Source: Artemisia argyi (lineage: Eukaryota; Streptophyta; Magnoliopsida; Asterales; Asteraceae). Taken from it: a stretch of DNA of 64,000 bases. The notes under the pieces were generated by a model. It searched no databases. It was not told the DNA's origin and saw only the letters and a list, made by a program, of their open reading frames with translations. Positions 11,636-24,143 of this stretch are shown piece by piece. The DNA is taken from positions 23,854,065 through 23,918,064 of the forward strand of contig CM060685.1 of the NCBI GenBank assembly GCA_030686995.1, written 5' to 3'. The first letter of the stretch is position 1; every line of letters starts with the position of its first letter. The translations under genes and the position numbers were made by a program.

Positions 11636-11998
11636 ATGTCAAGTGCAATGAACTCGTTTCAATTTCCTCGTCTTACCAAAGACAACTATGGTAGTTGGTA
11701 CATTCGGATGAAAGTGTTACCCGGTTTACATGATGTGAGGGAGATAGTCGAAAAAGGTGTTGAGAAAGTTGATGATGAAAGGTCGTTGAATGCCGCCTAA
11801 AGGGTGGAGTTGCAAAAGGCAAGAAAGAAGGATCAAAGTGCTCTTACACTCATCTATCAATGTATTGATGATGCGATGTTTGAGAAAGTTGCAAATGCAA
11901 CCATTTCTAAGGAAGTGTGAAAGATCCTTCAAAATGAAACAATCTTTATGGATAATGGAGACACACCCCGATCTTTTTGCAAATTCCAAAACATAATA
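11636..11998 (+). pseudogene. Ty1/copia gag fragment with two in-frame stops
   Basis: ATG at 11636 opens SFQFPRLTKDNYGSWYIRMK, typical of the N-terminus of plant copia Gag, followed by [20 protein letters not shown]. In-frame stops are TAA at 11798-11800 and TGA at 11918-11920, the second where a Trp is usual. Similarity fades after KILQNE. It begins 15 bp from the Athila LTR end, suggesting that Athila inserted next to or into this older copia copy. No LTR or pol belonging to it was found. Confidence 0.75.
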
Positions 11999-11999
11999 A

Positions 12000-13900
12000 A
12001 CATTAGTCAAACAATTATAATTGAATAAATTGATTAAATTTTCTAACAAAAATCAAAAGCTGCCATTTTTTTTAACAAATAAACGAGTATTTTTTTCCTT
12101 TTTTTTTACAAAAAATATACCCATTTGAATGAACTGATAAAATAGATAAAAATAAAAACTCGATGATTTCTTTATGAAAAAAATGAAGCCATAATAGCGT
12201 TTTGTACAAATTTGAAACTTAATAAAGATATGTTTAAAACTGGTTATTTTTTGGTATAAGAAAATACCCATTTGAGTAACTTGATTGAAATAGTTAAGAA
12301 CAATCAAACTCAAACCTGATCAAATAAGGAAAATACCCATCGCTTTCAGCATGTTCGCGTTCAGCGTGTTATGATGACGTTCAACTTGTCTGTTCAGCGT
12401 GTTTATTTCAGCAACCCCTTAGACCTTCCTGGTGGCATCTTCAGTTTGTTGCATCTGAAAAAACCAACACACTAAACTAAATCAATCCACTCAACTGAAA
12501 CAATCTTTGTGGATACTTTTTTCTGCATAACTCTAATCCAACTCGAAGATTGTCATGATACAACCACAAGCACGACCATAATCCTTAATCGTCATCATAA
12601 CCTACAAATGTCAAAATAGTTTATCAATCTACCCAAACATATTAACGATAATAAAGATTATGGTGAATTAGTCGAACCTGTATTAGATGGCAAAGTTGTA
12701 CTGAACTACAACCACTAAACCACAAACTTCGTACTAGAACACTTCCTTAAACTCAACCCTTTAAACCTCATACCAGAACACTTCCTGAAAAACAAAGAAA
12801 CAAATTGGGTGAGGTCGTTACAAAGATACAACACAAAATTTAATTTAAAAGCATTGATTTTTTGTTAACAACATAAACTGATGAATACAAACCCAATCAA
12901 CCATAACTTAAACCGAATGCAAAAATCTTGTTTTTAGCATTGAAACACCATCAAAACCACCAAGAATCAACCAAAACCAACATAGCGCCTCCAAAACCAC
13001 TAAAACTCAAAACCACAACAAACCACCAATTTTAAAACCAGCCAGATAGACATATCAAAACTACACTGGTGGTGGCGGCGGCGGTTCAGATGATAGTGGT
13101 GGTGGCATCTAATGGTGGTGGCAGCAGCGCTTGATGTTGTTAAAATGAGAGAATGTGTGTGTTCTGGTGTGTGATAAAAAGATGATGAATTTTGTGAGAG
13201 AGAAGCAAATGTGTGTGTGTGTGTTTTGTATGTGATATTTTTTGAGAATGGATTATGTGAGAGAGAAAGATGATAAAGAGGAGTGACAGAGGAGAGAAGT
13301 TGTAACTGTGTGTATAATTGTGCATTTTGATAAAAATGTACTTGAGAAGTTTGACCATTTTTTTCAGTTTCTACACATCTAATGGTTGAGATTATATGAG
13401 ATGAAATCTATGGCTAATATTCAAAGTTGAATTCGAGAGGCTGAGATTAAAAGTTGCAAGATCTAACGGTTGAGAGGGCTGCCAAGTCCCCCCATAAAAA
13501 TAGGAAGCACCGACAACAATAATAAGGTTAATAAGTAGCCAATAAAAACACATGTTATAGATGATGAACAACACCAAAAGTGATCCAATCAACTAAAAAC
13601 ATAGCAATTACCGCATCATTACTCATTAACTTCTCTTATCAAGACACATTACGCATCATTTTATTAAAAGAATTCAAAATTTAGGAATCAGTAACACAGA
13701 TTAACCCATATTGCAATATCCAAATTAAACTATATAATAACATCCAGGTAACACCAATTAATCTAATACACACACACACAACTCAAGCAGGCTATAACAT
13801 AAACCCTAACAACTTGCCTGAATGAAAACAGATCTCCCGAGTCTGCCGGCGAATAGAGATGAGATTCGTTGGATTGAGTTGTGAAGTGTAAGAACAATAA
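12000..13900. other. AT-rich stretch without a recognisable gene
   Basis: Contains simple GT-rich and GGT/GGC-rich patches (13060-13240) and short open frames without domains. Nothing here can be assigned to a gene or element family. Confidence 0.4.
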
Positions 13901-13950
13901 CTTTTACATATTTAGTCCCTCTTTCTTATGGTAAGACATATTTTCACCTT

Positions 13951-14685
13951 TTACCCTTTGGTAAAGTTTTTTATAACGGAGTTCAGCCTGTTGTGTATAT
14001 TATACTTCCCACCCCTTATACTAATTGCGTGTAGCTTTGGAGCAGACAAATCTCCCTTGGTGAAAATCGTCATTTCTCTACACCATTTAATTTCCAATGC
14101 ATCCAATGATGGAAATTCAAAAGCTTCATTTCCTATGCAAAATCCCTCGAGACTCCAAAGACGATCAAGTTTCAAGGACTTTAGACAAGGGAACTCCATA
14201 GTAGCATTCACTATGACATCACTTTCTCGTTCTTCTCCCTTCATAATTACCTTCATACTTCCGCATTTACGTATATGTAGTTCCTGGAGTTGCAATATAT
14301 TACCAACCATGGGACATGTAAATACATATTCTAAACTGTGACATCTATCAATAGACAGTCGTGTTAGGTTTGGAAACTTTAATATTGTCCATTGCTTGCT
14401 TTTCCATATACACTTGATATCAAACCACTCCAAGTCCACTTGTCTCAAGTTTGGAATTTCAGCAAAATCTTGTGAATCAAATATCTCCTCAGTGTCCTCA
14501 CAGTCCCCAAAATGAACAGTTTCAAGCTTTTGCAGTTGAAGCAACTTATCAGATGAAAAAAGAGTGTGTCCACCATTGGGGATATAATCCATATCCACTT
14601 CGATCAAATTATGGTACGACCAAGGCAACCGTTCCATAGTAGTAGGCCGGTAGTAGCTTGTACTTTCATAACTCGGTAATTTGGT
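13951..14685 (-). pseudogene. C-terminal LRR exon of an RGC2-like NBS-LRR resistance gene
   Basis: The frame ends with TAA at 13951-13953. Upstream of the ATG at 14637 it stays open to 14685, where TTGTAG forms a splice acceptor, so this is a terminal exon and not a complete ORF. It encodes irregular LRRs: FPNLTRLSIDRCHSLEYVF, LQLQELHIRKCGSMKVI, FPCLKSLKLDRLWSLEGFC and FPSLDALEIKWCREMTIFTK. I recognise this as the C-terminus of the RGC2 (Dm3-type) family of Asteraceae, intracellular immune receptors. No coiled-coil, NB-ARC or other LRR exon was seen upstream to 18.6 kb, so it is probably an orphan exon, although a very long intron cannot be excluded. The exon itself has no stop or frameshift. 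Confidence 0.8.
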
Positions 14686-14689
14686 CTAC

Positions 14690-15322
14690 AAGGTCCAAAA
14701 AAAAACACAAGCTTATGTCAGAGATAATTGTACATATAAGTTGGTTCAATGACACACACACACACACAAAAACTTAACTCTTTTATACAAGAATAAGATT
14801 TCACTTCCATGACTCAGTAATTTTGTCAACTCAATCAGTCAATCCTATCAATATTTGAACGGTAATTAGTCTTTTTTTAAAGAATTAAAGTCTATTTTAT
14901 ATTTGGTTCGTTTTTGAATGTAAAGCAATTTTTAAACTTCTATCCAAGCTTTTTTGCTTGGAAACAAAAACGATGATCGTACATAAACTCGTGGACTAAA
15001 ATCGAAATATGCAAAATTTTAATGCTTTTTTTTAAGATAAAATAATCATGTTGTTGTTAAAACCTGAGACAATTTTGTGTGCTTGTTGTTGATGTTTTTT
15101 TTTTTTTTCTTTTCAACTTGTCCTATATATTATTTAGTTGGATAAAGCTTTTTTTAACCTCGATTGTTTATTGATGTTTATAAAAAAGTTCCAACAATTA
15201 TAGATTACTTGGCCTTTGATCATAACATGACGCTAATCATTTTATTTTGTTGCATTCAAACTGATAGGCAGTATGATGTTTTCTGAACGTGAAATGACAG
15301 GTAACCTACATATAAATTATTG

Positions 15323-15367
<45 letters not shown>

Positions 15368-15744
15368 CCGCTTACTAGCTGATCACCCACACAAGGCATG
15401 AGTTTTCTTCTCATTCTCTTATACTACTAAAGGGCTTGATGCCTGAAAATATAATAAACAACTACAGTAATAAATTATAATTTAGTTGATGGGTTGCAGT
15501 GGGCTGCTTTTGACCCAATGCTATTTGCTTCAGCTGGCCCAACTTGCACTGAGTAGTAGCATGTTTTTGTTTTTTTTGTCTACTATATACTATGGGAGAA
15601 TAGCCTTGCTCGTGTTATACAGTATTCAGAAAATGGTCACCGACCAAATTAAATATTCGAAAATTGCACGACGGAGCACAATTATTGCCCAATGTGTCAA
15701 GCACTTTCTGACAAGTATTAAAATATTACTAATAATAGTAAAAT
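14690..15744. other. Non-coding stretch with a long poly-A run
   Basis: A CA repeat at about 14752-14768 and an uninterrupted A run of about 40 bases near 15324-15364. The run could be the tail of a retroposed sequence, but no LINE or SINE body is recognisable next to it. Confidence 0.4.
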
Positions 15745-16390
15745 GAAAAAAAAAACTTACAAAATACACTCTTAACTTTTTAATGTTTACGACTTTTTTA
15801 TATAACAAACTTTATTTGCCAAATATCTAATAGATATCTAACGGTTTCTTAAATAAAAAATATACTGGCAAAAAGGCCTCTCGATAACGAACAAAACAAG
15901 CCCAATATTGATATGCTTTTAACGTACGTACTGTTTTATAAAAAATGTTAAAGTTTATTATATATATAGCTTTTAAATAAAAGAACTTTGAAAATACACC
16001 CATAACCTATCAAATAACTTTAAAAATTATCCTAAATTTTTTTAAGACTATAAACGCCAAAGACGTACAGCTCTTTAAACGTATATATATAATTTTTTTT
16101 GTTTATATAATATATCACAAATATTTAATGATTTATACCGTTATAAACACCCCGCATTATAAACAAAACAAATTTAATATTAATATACTTTTGATATACG
16201 TGCGCTTTTATAAAAATAAGTTGAAATTAGCAACAAATTAGCCCCGCCGCAACATACTGGTGCCTAACACAACATGCATTTCAAAAAAATACATGTGTCG
16301 GCAACAAACATACCGCGATTTCACAACAAGAAGCCCCACCGCAACGCGGCGGGCGACAGTTTCCTTGTGTACTACTGATTGCGTTGAGGC
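15745..16390 (+). repeat. Dispersed repeat, copy 1
   Basis: Aligns by eye with copy 2 at 17637-18415. Shared blocks include ACGACTTTTTTATATAACAA, CAATATTGATATGCTTTTAACG and a GC-rich end with CCGCAACGCGGCGGG. The GC-rich hairpin-like end followed by CCTTGT recalls a degenerate Helitron 3' end, but the usual CTAG is absent. Confidence 0.6.
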
Positions 16391-16639
16391 TGCACCGACC
16401 ATTAATTTTTTTTCAGGCCTTGCACTGGGCTGATTTTGATCTGCTGCTACCCAGTTCACCTGGCCAATACTTTTTTATTTTATTGCTTCTCTTTTGTAAT
16501 ATATACTAATTCTCCTGGCCATATTTAATATTCAGAAAAGGCGTCACCCCATTGAGCGACATTTTTGGGCTTATTTTTAGCTTCAATGATTCTATACGTA
16601 TGAACCAAATGAAAAAAGACAAAATTCAACGCTTACAAC

Positions 16640-17536
16640 CAGGGGCGGAGCCAGGATATTTTCTGAGAGGGGGCATTTTTTTTTTGGCAAGCCAAAAAAG
16701 AAAAAACGCTTGTGCAAGAGTGTTGCATTTTTTTTACCAAACAATAACTAAATACGTCAAATTAAAGCAAATGAAATCTATAATCTTATACGTAGTATTA
16801 GATAGGTGGCATGTAATGTGAAAAAATTCCTCGTTTTACAAAAATGTGATTTTAATTGTTAAAAACTCGTTATTATGGATAAAAACAATTAAGTATGTAA
16901 AGTTTAATAAATCTTTACAAGGGAAACAAATGATTATCACATAATAAAAACTTTTTTTATTAAGTTTATAATATCTATTAAGAGAGTGAAAAAAATAAAA
17001 CGAGAGTAAACTTTACAATTAGAAAACAATAACATTGACAAAATATGCCTAAACTTAAAAAGTACTCGCAAGTTATGATACATGAGACTAAAAGGAAATA
17101 ACTTCAAGATACACAGAATAACAATTAACAACTACTACGTATATGCCTAACTTATTACCCAGTTTAACTAAAGTATAACAATATCAACAAAAGTAAAAAA
17201 TAAAAATAAAAAAAGAAAGAAAAGTAAATAAGTTACTTTCCCCATTTCTATGCAACACGTGACCATACACAATACACAAGAATAGAGAGAGAATCTTCTT
17301 CCTTTCTCTTTTATTGAATCTTTCTTTCTTTCATCTTCCGTCAACTGTACTATTTTCCGGCAATATACCTTTTTTCTCTTCTTCCTCAATGAATTTCAGA
17401 TTAACTCACATTATTTCTTTTACTTGTAAGGGGGGCAAAATGACAAGAAACACTCAAACCTCTGAAAAAATACACTACACCGGAAAGTTTTGAGGGGGCA
17501 CTTGCCCACCGTGCCCCCTCCGTAGCTCCGCCACTG
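16640..17536. mobile_element. hAT-type non-autonomous DNA transposon, 897 bp
   Basis: Left end CAGGGGCGGAGCCAGG; right end, read inward on the other strand, CAGTGGCGGAGCTACGG. Both sides carry the 8-bp direct repeat CTTACAAC (16632-16639 and 17537-17544). Inverted ends of this type with an 8-bp duplication are diagnostic of hAT elements. No transposase frame is present, so any movement would need an enzyme supplied in trans. Confidence 0.9.
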
Positions 17537-17636
17537 CTTACAACCAACATGTTTTTTTAGATATTAAAAAAAAAAAAAAAACAAAAAAAAAAACAAAAAC
17601 AAAAAAAACCAACAACAAAAACAAACAAACAAACAA

Positions 17637-17839
17637 ACCTTACAAAACACACCCTGAACTTCTTAGTATTTACGACTTTTTTATATAACAAACTTTATTT
17701 GTCAAAAATCTAACAGATACCTGGCTGTTTCTTGAATAAAAAAAAATATTGGCAAAAAAGTCTCCTGATAACAAACAAAACAAGCACAATATTGATATAC
17801 TTTTAACATGCGCACGTTTTTATAAAAATGTTGAAATTA

Positions 17840-17915
<76 letters not shown>

Positions 17916-18415
17916 AATAAAATAACTTTAAAAATGCACTCTTAACTTATTAAATAACTTTAAAATTATCATAATTTTTTTTTAAAACTATAAGGGTCAA
18001 AATTAGCCCGGCCGCAACAAACTGGTGACCGACCATTAACTTATCAAATAATTTTAAAGTTATCCTAATTTTTTTTAAAACTATACGGGTCAAAATTAGC
18101 CCCGCAGCAACACACTAGTGACCGACACAACATTCATTCAAAAAAGTACAACGTACGACAACTAAAAATATAGCTTGACACAGCATTTGTTCCGAACAAA
18201 TACAACACGTGTTGGCAAAAAATATATCACGATCTCACAGCAAGAAGCCCCGCCCAAACATTGTTCGAAAATAATTATCGCAAAAATTTCTCAAAAATTT
18301 CCGATGCAACTCAACCTAATTTAAGCGTATAATATTTTTATATAATCATGTAAAATATTTCTTAAAAAAAAAAGCCTCGCCGCAACGCAGCTGACATTAC
18401 ATTCCTTGTTCTATC
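17637..18415 (+). repeat. Dispersed repeat, copy 2
   Basis: Second copy of the repeat at 15745-16390, carrying an internal TG/TA microsatellite and a partly duplicated block (ATTAGCCCGGCCGCAAC near 18004 and ATTAGCCCCGCAGCAAC near 18094). It ends with a GC-rich segment and CCTTGT near 18404, as in copy 1. Confidence 0.6.
17840..17913. repeat. (TG)n(TA)n microsatellite
   Basis: About eight TG units followed by about 29 TA units, a slippage-prone tract inside copy 2 of the dispersed repeat. Confidence 0.95.
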
Positions 18416-18598
18416 TATTTGACATAATATACTTTCACATATAATAATAACAATAGGCCCAATTGGGACAATACAGGCCCATTACTTTTTGTCAAGATGG
18501 TGAGTCGCGATAACATGAAGAAGGTAAAGTAATACGTAGTATTAGGACAATCTTAATAAGTTAATAACTACTCGTATATAATCAATTACCAAATCTTA

Positions 18599-18784
18599 AG
18601 AAATTTCACCGTTGATCCCTAAAGTTGTCGAGTTTTGTGTGGATCGTCCTTAAACTATTTTTTTTGGCATTTTCGTCCCTGAAGTTGTCAAACGACGGCG
18701 TGTATGATCCCTGGCACCCCATTTGGTTTGCTCATGGTCAATTTGCTACTTACACACCTTGTGAAGTTACTAAAATACCCTTTG
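18599..18784 (+). repeat. Left terminal inverted repeat of the Mutator-like element
   Basis: Pairs with 33597-33785 over almost its whole length. Shared blocks include CCCTAAAGTTGTCGAGTTTTG, GGCATTTTCGTCCCTGAAG and CACACCTTGTGAAGTTACT. Confidence 0.85.
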
Positions 18785-18839
18785 TTCTTCTTATTATAAT
18801 TATTTAAAGAAGAATAAAACAGAGTTTGGAAATCAAACA

Positions 18840-19110
18840 ACTAAAATGACATACCAAGTCACTCATAAACTTCCGCCTTTCGACTTCTTCAGCTACAGAT
18901 GAGTTGTTTTGTTAAAAGTAGACATAAATCATACCTATATGACTTTATAGACTTCCGCCTTTCGACTTCTTCAGCTACATAAATTCATTGAAGAGTTGTT
19001 TTGTTAAAATCATACCTATAAATTCATTGTGGTTAAGATGAGTTGTTTTGTTAAAAGTGGACATAAATTCATTGAAGAGTTCGACTTTATTCTGTAACAA
19101 GAACAAAATC
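18840..19110. repeat. Locally shuffled short repeats next to the left TIR
   Basis: ACTTCCGCCTTTCGACTTCT occurs twice (about 18869 and 18952), and GAGTTGTTTTGTTAAAA and AAATCATACCTATA several times, partly interleaved. This is probably the product of repeated slippage or repair inside the element; no function is evident. Confidence 0.6.
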
Positions 19111-19114
19111 ATAC

Positions 19115-19741
19115 CTATATGACCAGTCCAAGATTGGATTCACTCTCATGAAAGGTGGCCATCCAGGCGAGCTTGGAGAGAATTTCTCTTGACCAACCTG
19201 CAAAAATATGACACCGTTTCCCAGGTTTTCTGTTAATACGTTAAAACAAACAGTTAAAATCTCAGTGCGCTAAAGTTATAAAAAGAATTGCTTACAGCAG
19301 TGGGATCACCAATTCGAACACCAAGAAAAATAGCTCTGATTGGTGTTGCCTTCAAAAGAGCTTCCAAACCAGACTTGAAATCTTCACGAAGGATATCCAA
19401 CTTCACACCATAACTGAAAATTAAAGGTCCACAATACTGTTACTGATACTATTATGTAATGTATCTTTTCATACAATATAAATGAAAATTCCTTTTTTGG
19501 GATTTTTTGAAACAAATGTAACAAAAGTAGTAGTATAACCAAAGCAATATAAGAAAGAAATCATGTCCGACCAAGCAGCTGTTTCGTAAGTGAATGAATT
19601 GATTTCGGAGAAGGTGGAAGTTGTTTCAAAATATATAGTCCTTATTGGAAGCGTCAATGCGCCATCAGATAGATCCCCGTTCGAATGCCCATGTTCTGCT
19701 TGATGCAAATAATATCCAGCCCTAAGCAGGTGCAGTAAAAC
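19115..19741 (-). pseudogene. Captured fragment of an FAD synthase-like gene (PAPS reductase-type domain), three exons
   Basis: Three exons read on the minus strand with usable splice borders: 19572-19741, 19296-19413 and 19115-19197. They encode LLHLLRAGYYLHQAEHGHSN and IRTIYFETTSTFSEINSF, then YGVKLDILREDFKSGLEALL with AIFLGVRIGDPTA, then [21 protein letters not shown] recognise the PAPS reductase-like domain of plant FAD synthases, which adenylate FMN to make FAD; GVRIGDP and the GWPxFMRxNP block are characteristic. The exons join in frame (DPTA-VGQE), but both ends of the gene are missing, so no enzyme can be made. The location inside Mutator-type TIRs points to capture of genomic DNA, introns included. 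Confidence 0.8.
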
Positions 19742-19779
19742 CTACAATATAAGATAATTGCTGGAACTTAATATTATAG

Positions 19780-19882
19780 ATACCAGTACTAACGTTAAAG
19801 ATACCAGTACTAACGTTAAAAATATCAGTACTAATATTATAGATACCAGTACTAACTTTAAAGATACCAGTACTAACTTGCT
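19780..19882. repeat. Five tandem units of about 20-23 bp
   Basis: Variants of AGATACCAGTACTAACGTTAA at about 19780, 19800, 19820, 19843 and 19864. A single similar unit (AGATACCAGTACTATCTTGC) occurs near 32614 on the other side of the gypsy insertion, so the motif belongs to the Mutator-like element. Confidence 0.8.
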
Positions 19883-19928
19883 TAACCTCCCCATAGAGCA
19901 GTAATGGTGGAAAAAATGGTTAGGCCGA

Positions 19929-22909
19929 TGTCACAACTCGTAATTTCCGGTCATTTTCTAAACCTCGACAAATTACTATTCACAAGTTACTATTCATCAT
20001 TTTACTATTCATCGTTTTTGAGGTCAATTTGACATTCCGAGACACATTCAGAAATTTTACTATTCACTTGACACTATTCATTTCCGAGAGAAAACCACTA
20101 TTCACGTGCATTACTCATGTCATCGTAAATTTAGTTTACGAGTATTTAAATTCGCGTAACCGTATTGGTTCAGGAGCGAATCCATGCATTATCATTTGGG
20201 ACATCTCATACAGACTAGAAGTAGTCTGCATATCATCATTAGGGCACTTGCATACTATTCCACTCGTAGGGTATTCAAATTATATTTTTAATATAATTAA
20301 CGAATTACGTATGTTTATTTTTAAATAAACACTAATACGCGAACTATAAATGTGACTAACACGTCCGACACTCCCAACTATGATCCCAATACATTTTTAT
20401 ATTCATATTTATAATATAAAAATTATAATATTAATTTACCCGGTATTTTGGAAAATTTATTTATTTCGTATCGTAAGTTTACTAAAATTTCGACGGTTTT
20501 CGTAGAAATTAAACAATAATTATCCGAACACCCAATATTTGTACCTAACATATTTTTACAATTTTTACAACATTATTTTATCCCGGTTAACTCCGTTAAA
20601 ATTTATTTTTAGTTAACCCGGTACCCGGTACCCTCTAAAACTAATAATATCTAAGTTAACTTACCTAATAATACAAAAAATCTCATTTTTCTTCCTACCC
20701 CTTTACCCTTGCCGTCCCCCCCCCCCCCCCCCCCCCATCACCAAATCACTTACACACTTGGAAAATATCCTACTAACTCATTAAAAGCTTGTTATAGATT
20801 GTCTACACAATAATGCATATCAAAAAAAATATTACTTATACATTTTCTCATAACATGAACTAGCTAGAAAGAAAAAAAAAAAAAAAAAAGGTTTCTCTTG
20901 TGTGCTCGGCCAAGATAAAAAAAAGCAAGGAAACACCATTGATTTTTCAAGCAAAATATATAAACAAGATCATCTAAGGTTCCTATAAGGGTTTTGCAAT
21001 ACAAACTCAAGGATTTCTTAAGTTTTCATCTCCAAAACTCATCAAATCTTTCAAGTAAGTATGTCAAACTAATTTTCCTAATTTTATCAAGTTCTTATTA
21101 TATTCATATGGTTTTTATACTAGATCTACATGCATATGTTGTTTATACCACTTTAATTTACAAACTTTTAACTTTTGAACCTTAGAAAGTGATTATAGTT
21201 AGATCCTTGTTAGATCCACTTGATTTGTGATGTTTAGGAACCCATGACACCCTAAGAAGGTGTATGGTAGGATTAGACTAGTATGTGGTGATTGAAAGTG
21301 GTTTGATTGAAGTTAGAACTAGTTTGGAGACTTGAAAATGGTTTTTGAAACTACATATTGACCTACTGTCTCTATTTTTATTTCGTGGGAAAATCAGTGA
21401 ATGATGGGTAAATTTTGACCAAAGATTTAGAAAATACATTCAAAAACGAAAGTTTAGGCGAAAGAACGGATTAAAAAGAGCTTATAACGAAGGAGATATG
21501 ATTTTTGCAAATTTAACGACGAAAACTATTTTATTAAAAACTGCTTGCTGTTTGGCAGATTTCGACGTACAAATAGAGGCATTAAATGTAACCTAGAGGA
21601 GCCGAGTTATCAAAAATATACTAGTATATACAAAAACGAATCCGTGGATATAAAGAACGAAGGAAATGAACCTATAACGACCAAGTTATACCCGTTTTAA
21701 CATCGTCAAAACTATACATATATATATATATATGGTCACAAATAAAAATAATAACTTACGCACTAAATGGTATATTTTCTAGAAATGGTACTAAGGACTA
21801 TATTCTTAACTATTGAATACTTATGACTCAAGAGAATATTTATACGACGTAACGACGTTATTTTAAGGTTTTCGATACGAGGAATATAACGCTAACATTT
21901 TCATACAAGATAATACGACAAGTTATATACTTCTATATATGGACTTATTTTTCCTAAGTATGGAAACTATTTTACTATGACGATAACTAGTATTTCCAAA
22001 TTACGAGTGGTATGGGTATCATGTGCATGTGCATTCATTACATTACGGCTTGATCTAAATTAGATCACGATTATTCATTTAGGTTGCGGCTAGTGTTCGC
22101 GCCTCATTGTCCCGATTTCTCTACCATCTTTGTACTATCACTCCAGGTGAGTTCTCATAGCCCCGTTTTAATTACTTATTTGATTTCCAATCCCACGGGG
22201 GAGAATACATTGCACAATTATTTTTGTACATGCCCAAGTATATCAAATTCCATACATTGCTTAAGTTGCCTTACTACCAAGTTAAGTCCCCTTATATATA
22301 TCATGGACCGTTAATTATAGCTAAGCGAGAGTGAGTGGATAGATCTATCGAGGGTGACGCCTCCATTCGTGTTTGGGTTGCTCCAAACGGGACGAATGCA
22401 TTTCATGTCTTAACGAATTGAGTGTCTGGTAAACACTCTGGTGGGGCATTACAAAGTCTAGCTTCGGGGTCATGAGCTTAAGAGCCAATGTAGCATTTTT
22501 GACATTTTTGTCGGTTTACTTATTACTTGTGGCTTATGTACTTACGATTTACTTATAAACCTATGATTATTCACCAACATTCGTGTTGACCGTTTTTCGC
22601 AATGTATTTCTCAGGTTATTAAGGTAGCTCATGTTGCATACATTTGGACCTTCATGGAGTCGCGGAGTCGACGCGTCTCACCATATTTTCTGCACTTATG
22701 AAACGTTTGATCTTGTTGAACTTATTTTAACTATATTGGCAAACTCTTTTGGGACCTAAGCTTTGTAAACTCTGAATGTTTTAATGATCAAACGCTGTAT
22801 TTTCTAAACGACACTTTAGGTCGTTCAATATAACTGTAACTATGGTGCTATGACAGTCACCCCCAGGTATTCCATTCCGCTGCCATTCAGGTATTTTGGG
22901 GGTGTGACA
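19929..22909 (+). repeat. 5' LTR of the gypsy element (2,981 bp)
   Basis: Nearly identical to 28393-31424. It holds a C run near 20717, a short TA tract near 21718 and the same 99- and 63-codon open frames as the 3' LTR, which are probably chance. Unusually long for a plant LTR. Confidence 0.93.
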
Positions 22910-22912
22910 GAT

Positions 22913-22924
22913 TGGTATCAGAGC
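22913..22924 (+). promoter_or_regulatory. Primer binding site, tRNA-Met type (gypsy element)
   Basis: TGGTATCAGAGC, three bases after the end of the 5' LTR, complementary to the 3' end of initiator tRNA-Met, the usual minus-strand primer in plants. Confidence 0.9.
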
Positions 22925-24143
22925 TAAGGTTATAGCGAACTAGGATGTATCATGGACCCTAGACTATAACCACATCATCATAGCATCTCATCATTTCATC
23001 ATAGGTGCATATTCACTATACATGTTGCTTTACGCACACACTGTACGAGTTATTCATACCCATACTCATATATATATGATTATATTGACCTGGTTCACAA
23101 GTGACATGTCTTCAGATACCCACGCTGTTATCCTTTCGTCGGATTCCGACATTGACGATGCCTTGTCATCTTCCACTACCATTATACCACCAGCTTTACT
23201 TACACCACCATTAGCACTATTGGTTTGTCATAGGAGCAAGGTTCTCATTCAGCCTATACATAGAATGCCGTTTGGTAGTGTATTCAGACTTAATTTTAAT
23301 GGACTTACTAAGATGCTTATTACAAGGGAGATAGCATGTTTTCTTTCCTTCACTAGTAGGACGCTTACTACCACCACCGTTGGTTACTTATATCACTATT
23401 GGTCGCCCCATAGTGCGTACTTTAACTTTACCTCTTAGATGTCGCAAGATAGCGCGAAAGAGGGTAGTATTCCATTCACTATTATCACCATTATCTCCTA
23501 ACTCATCACTGGGATTTCATCGTCATCAATGTTATTCTCATCCTTTAGAATACCACCATTGTCATTTCCCTTTTCCATTTCCACTTGCCACGAATTAGAT
23601 AAAGCCTTGTGGATAATACCAAGATTACGGACTCAACAGGAACATCCGCAGGTTCCTCAAGAATGGTTTAGAACCTACGCTATCTAGAACTTGATCGATG
23701 CACAACTACAGACACCACTTCAGGATTATCTCGACCTTATGATGCCATAAACCTGATTTCATCTAGAAGGACTACAGGAAGTCTTTAGACTAGACTTATA
23801 TCTTTACTAGCTTTTACTATTATCCTAGCCACGAGAGGTGTGGCATAGTTCGAAGAAACTTGTAGTATTTTGATTGATGTACAAACGGAATCACCAAGTA
23901 TTGACTCTACTATAGGGGAATGGTTGTGCTATCTATGATATTGGTCCATATAGACCGAAACTTTCATGTATTATATTCATGTGTTATGAATATGATGATT
24001 TTTATTACCTATAGATTCTCATGGACTCTTATGATTTGATGGAAATAGATTTAAGCAAACCACTCCAAGCATGACGCAAACTGCTATTGGACAATCCATT
24101 ACCAGGAATGTAACTACCCGCCCTCACCAAGGAACTTACTCAC

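Noticed and set aside
20029..20328. 99-codon frame, also at 28507-28806, and 63-codon frame at 20994-21185 and 29494-29685
   Set aside because: They recur only because the two LTRs are nearly identical; low-complexity AT-rich sequence and no domain.
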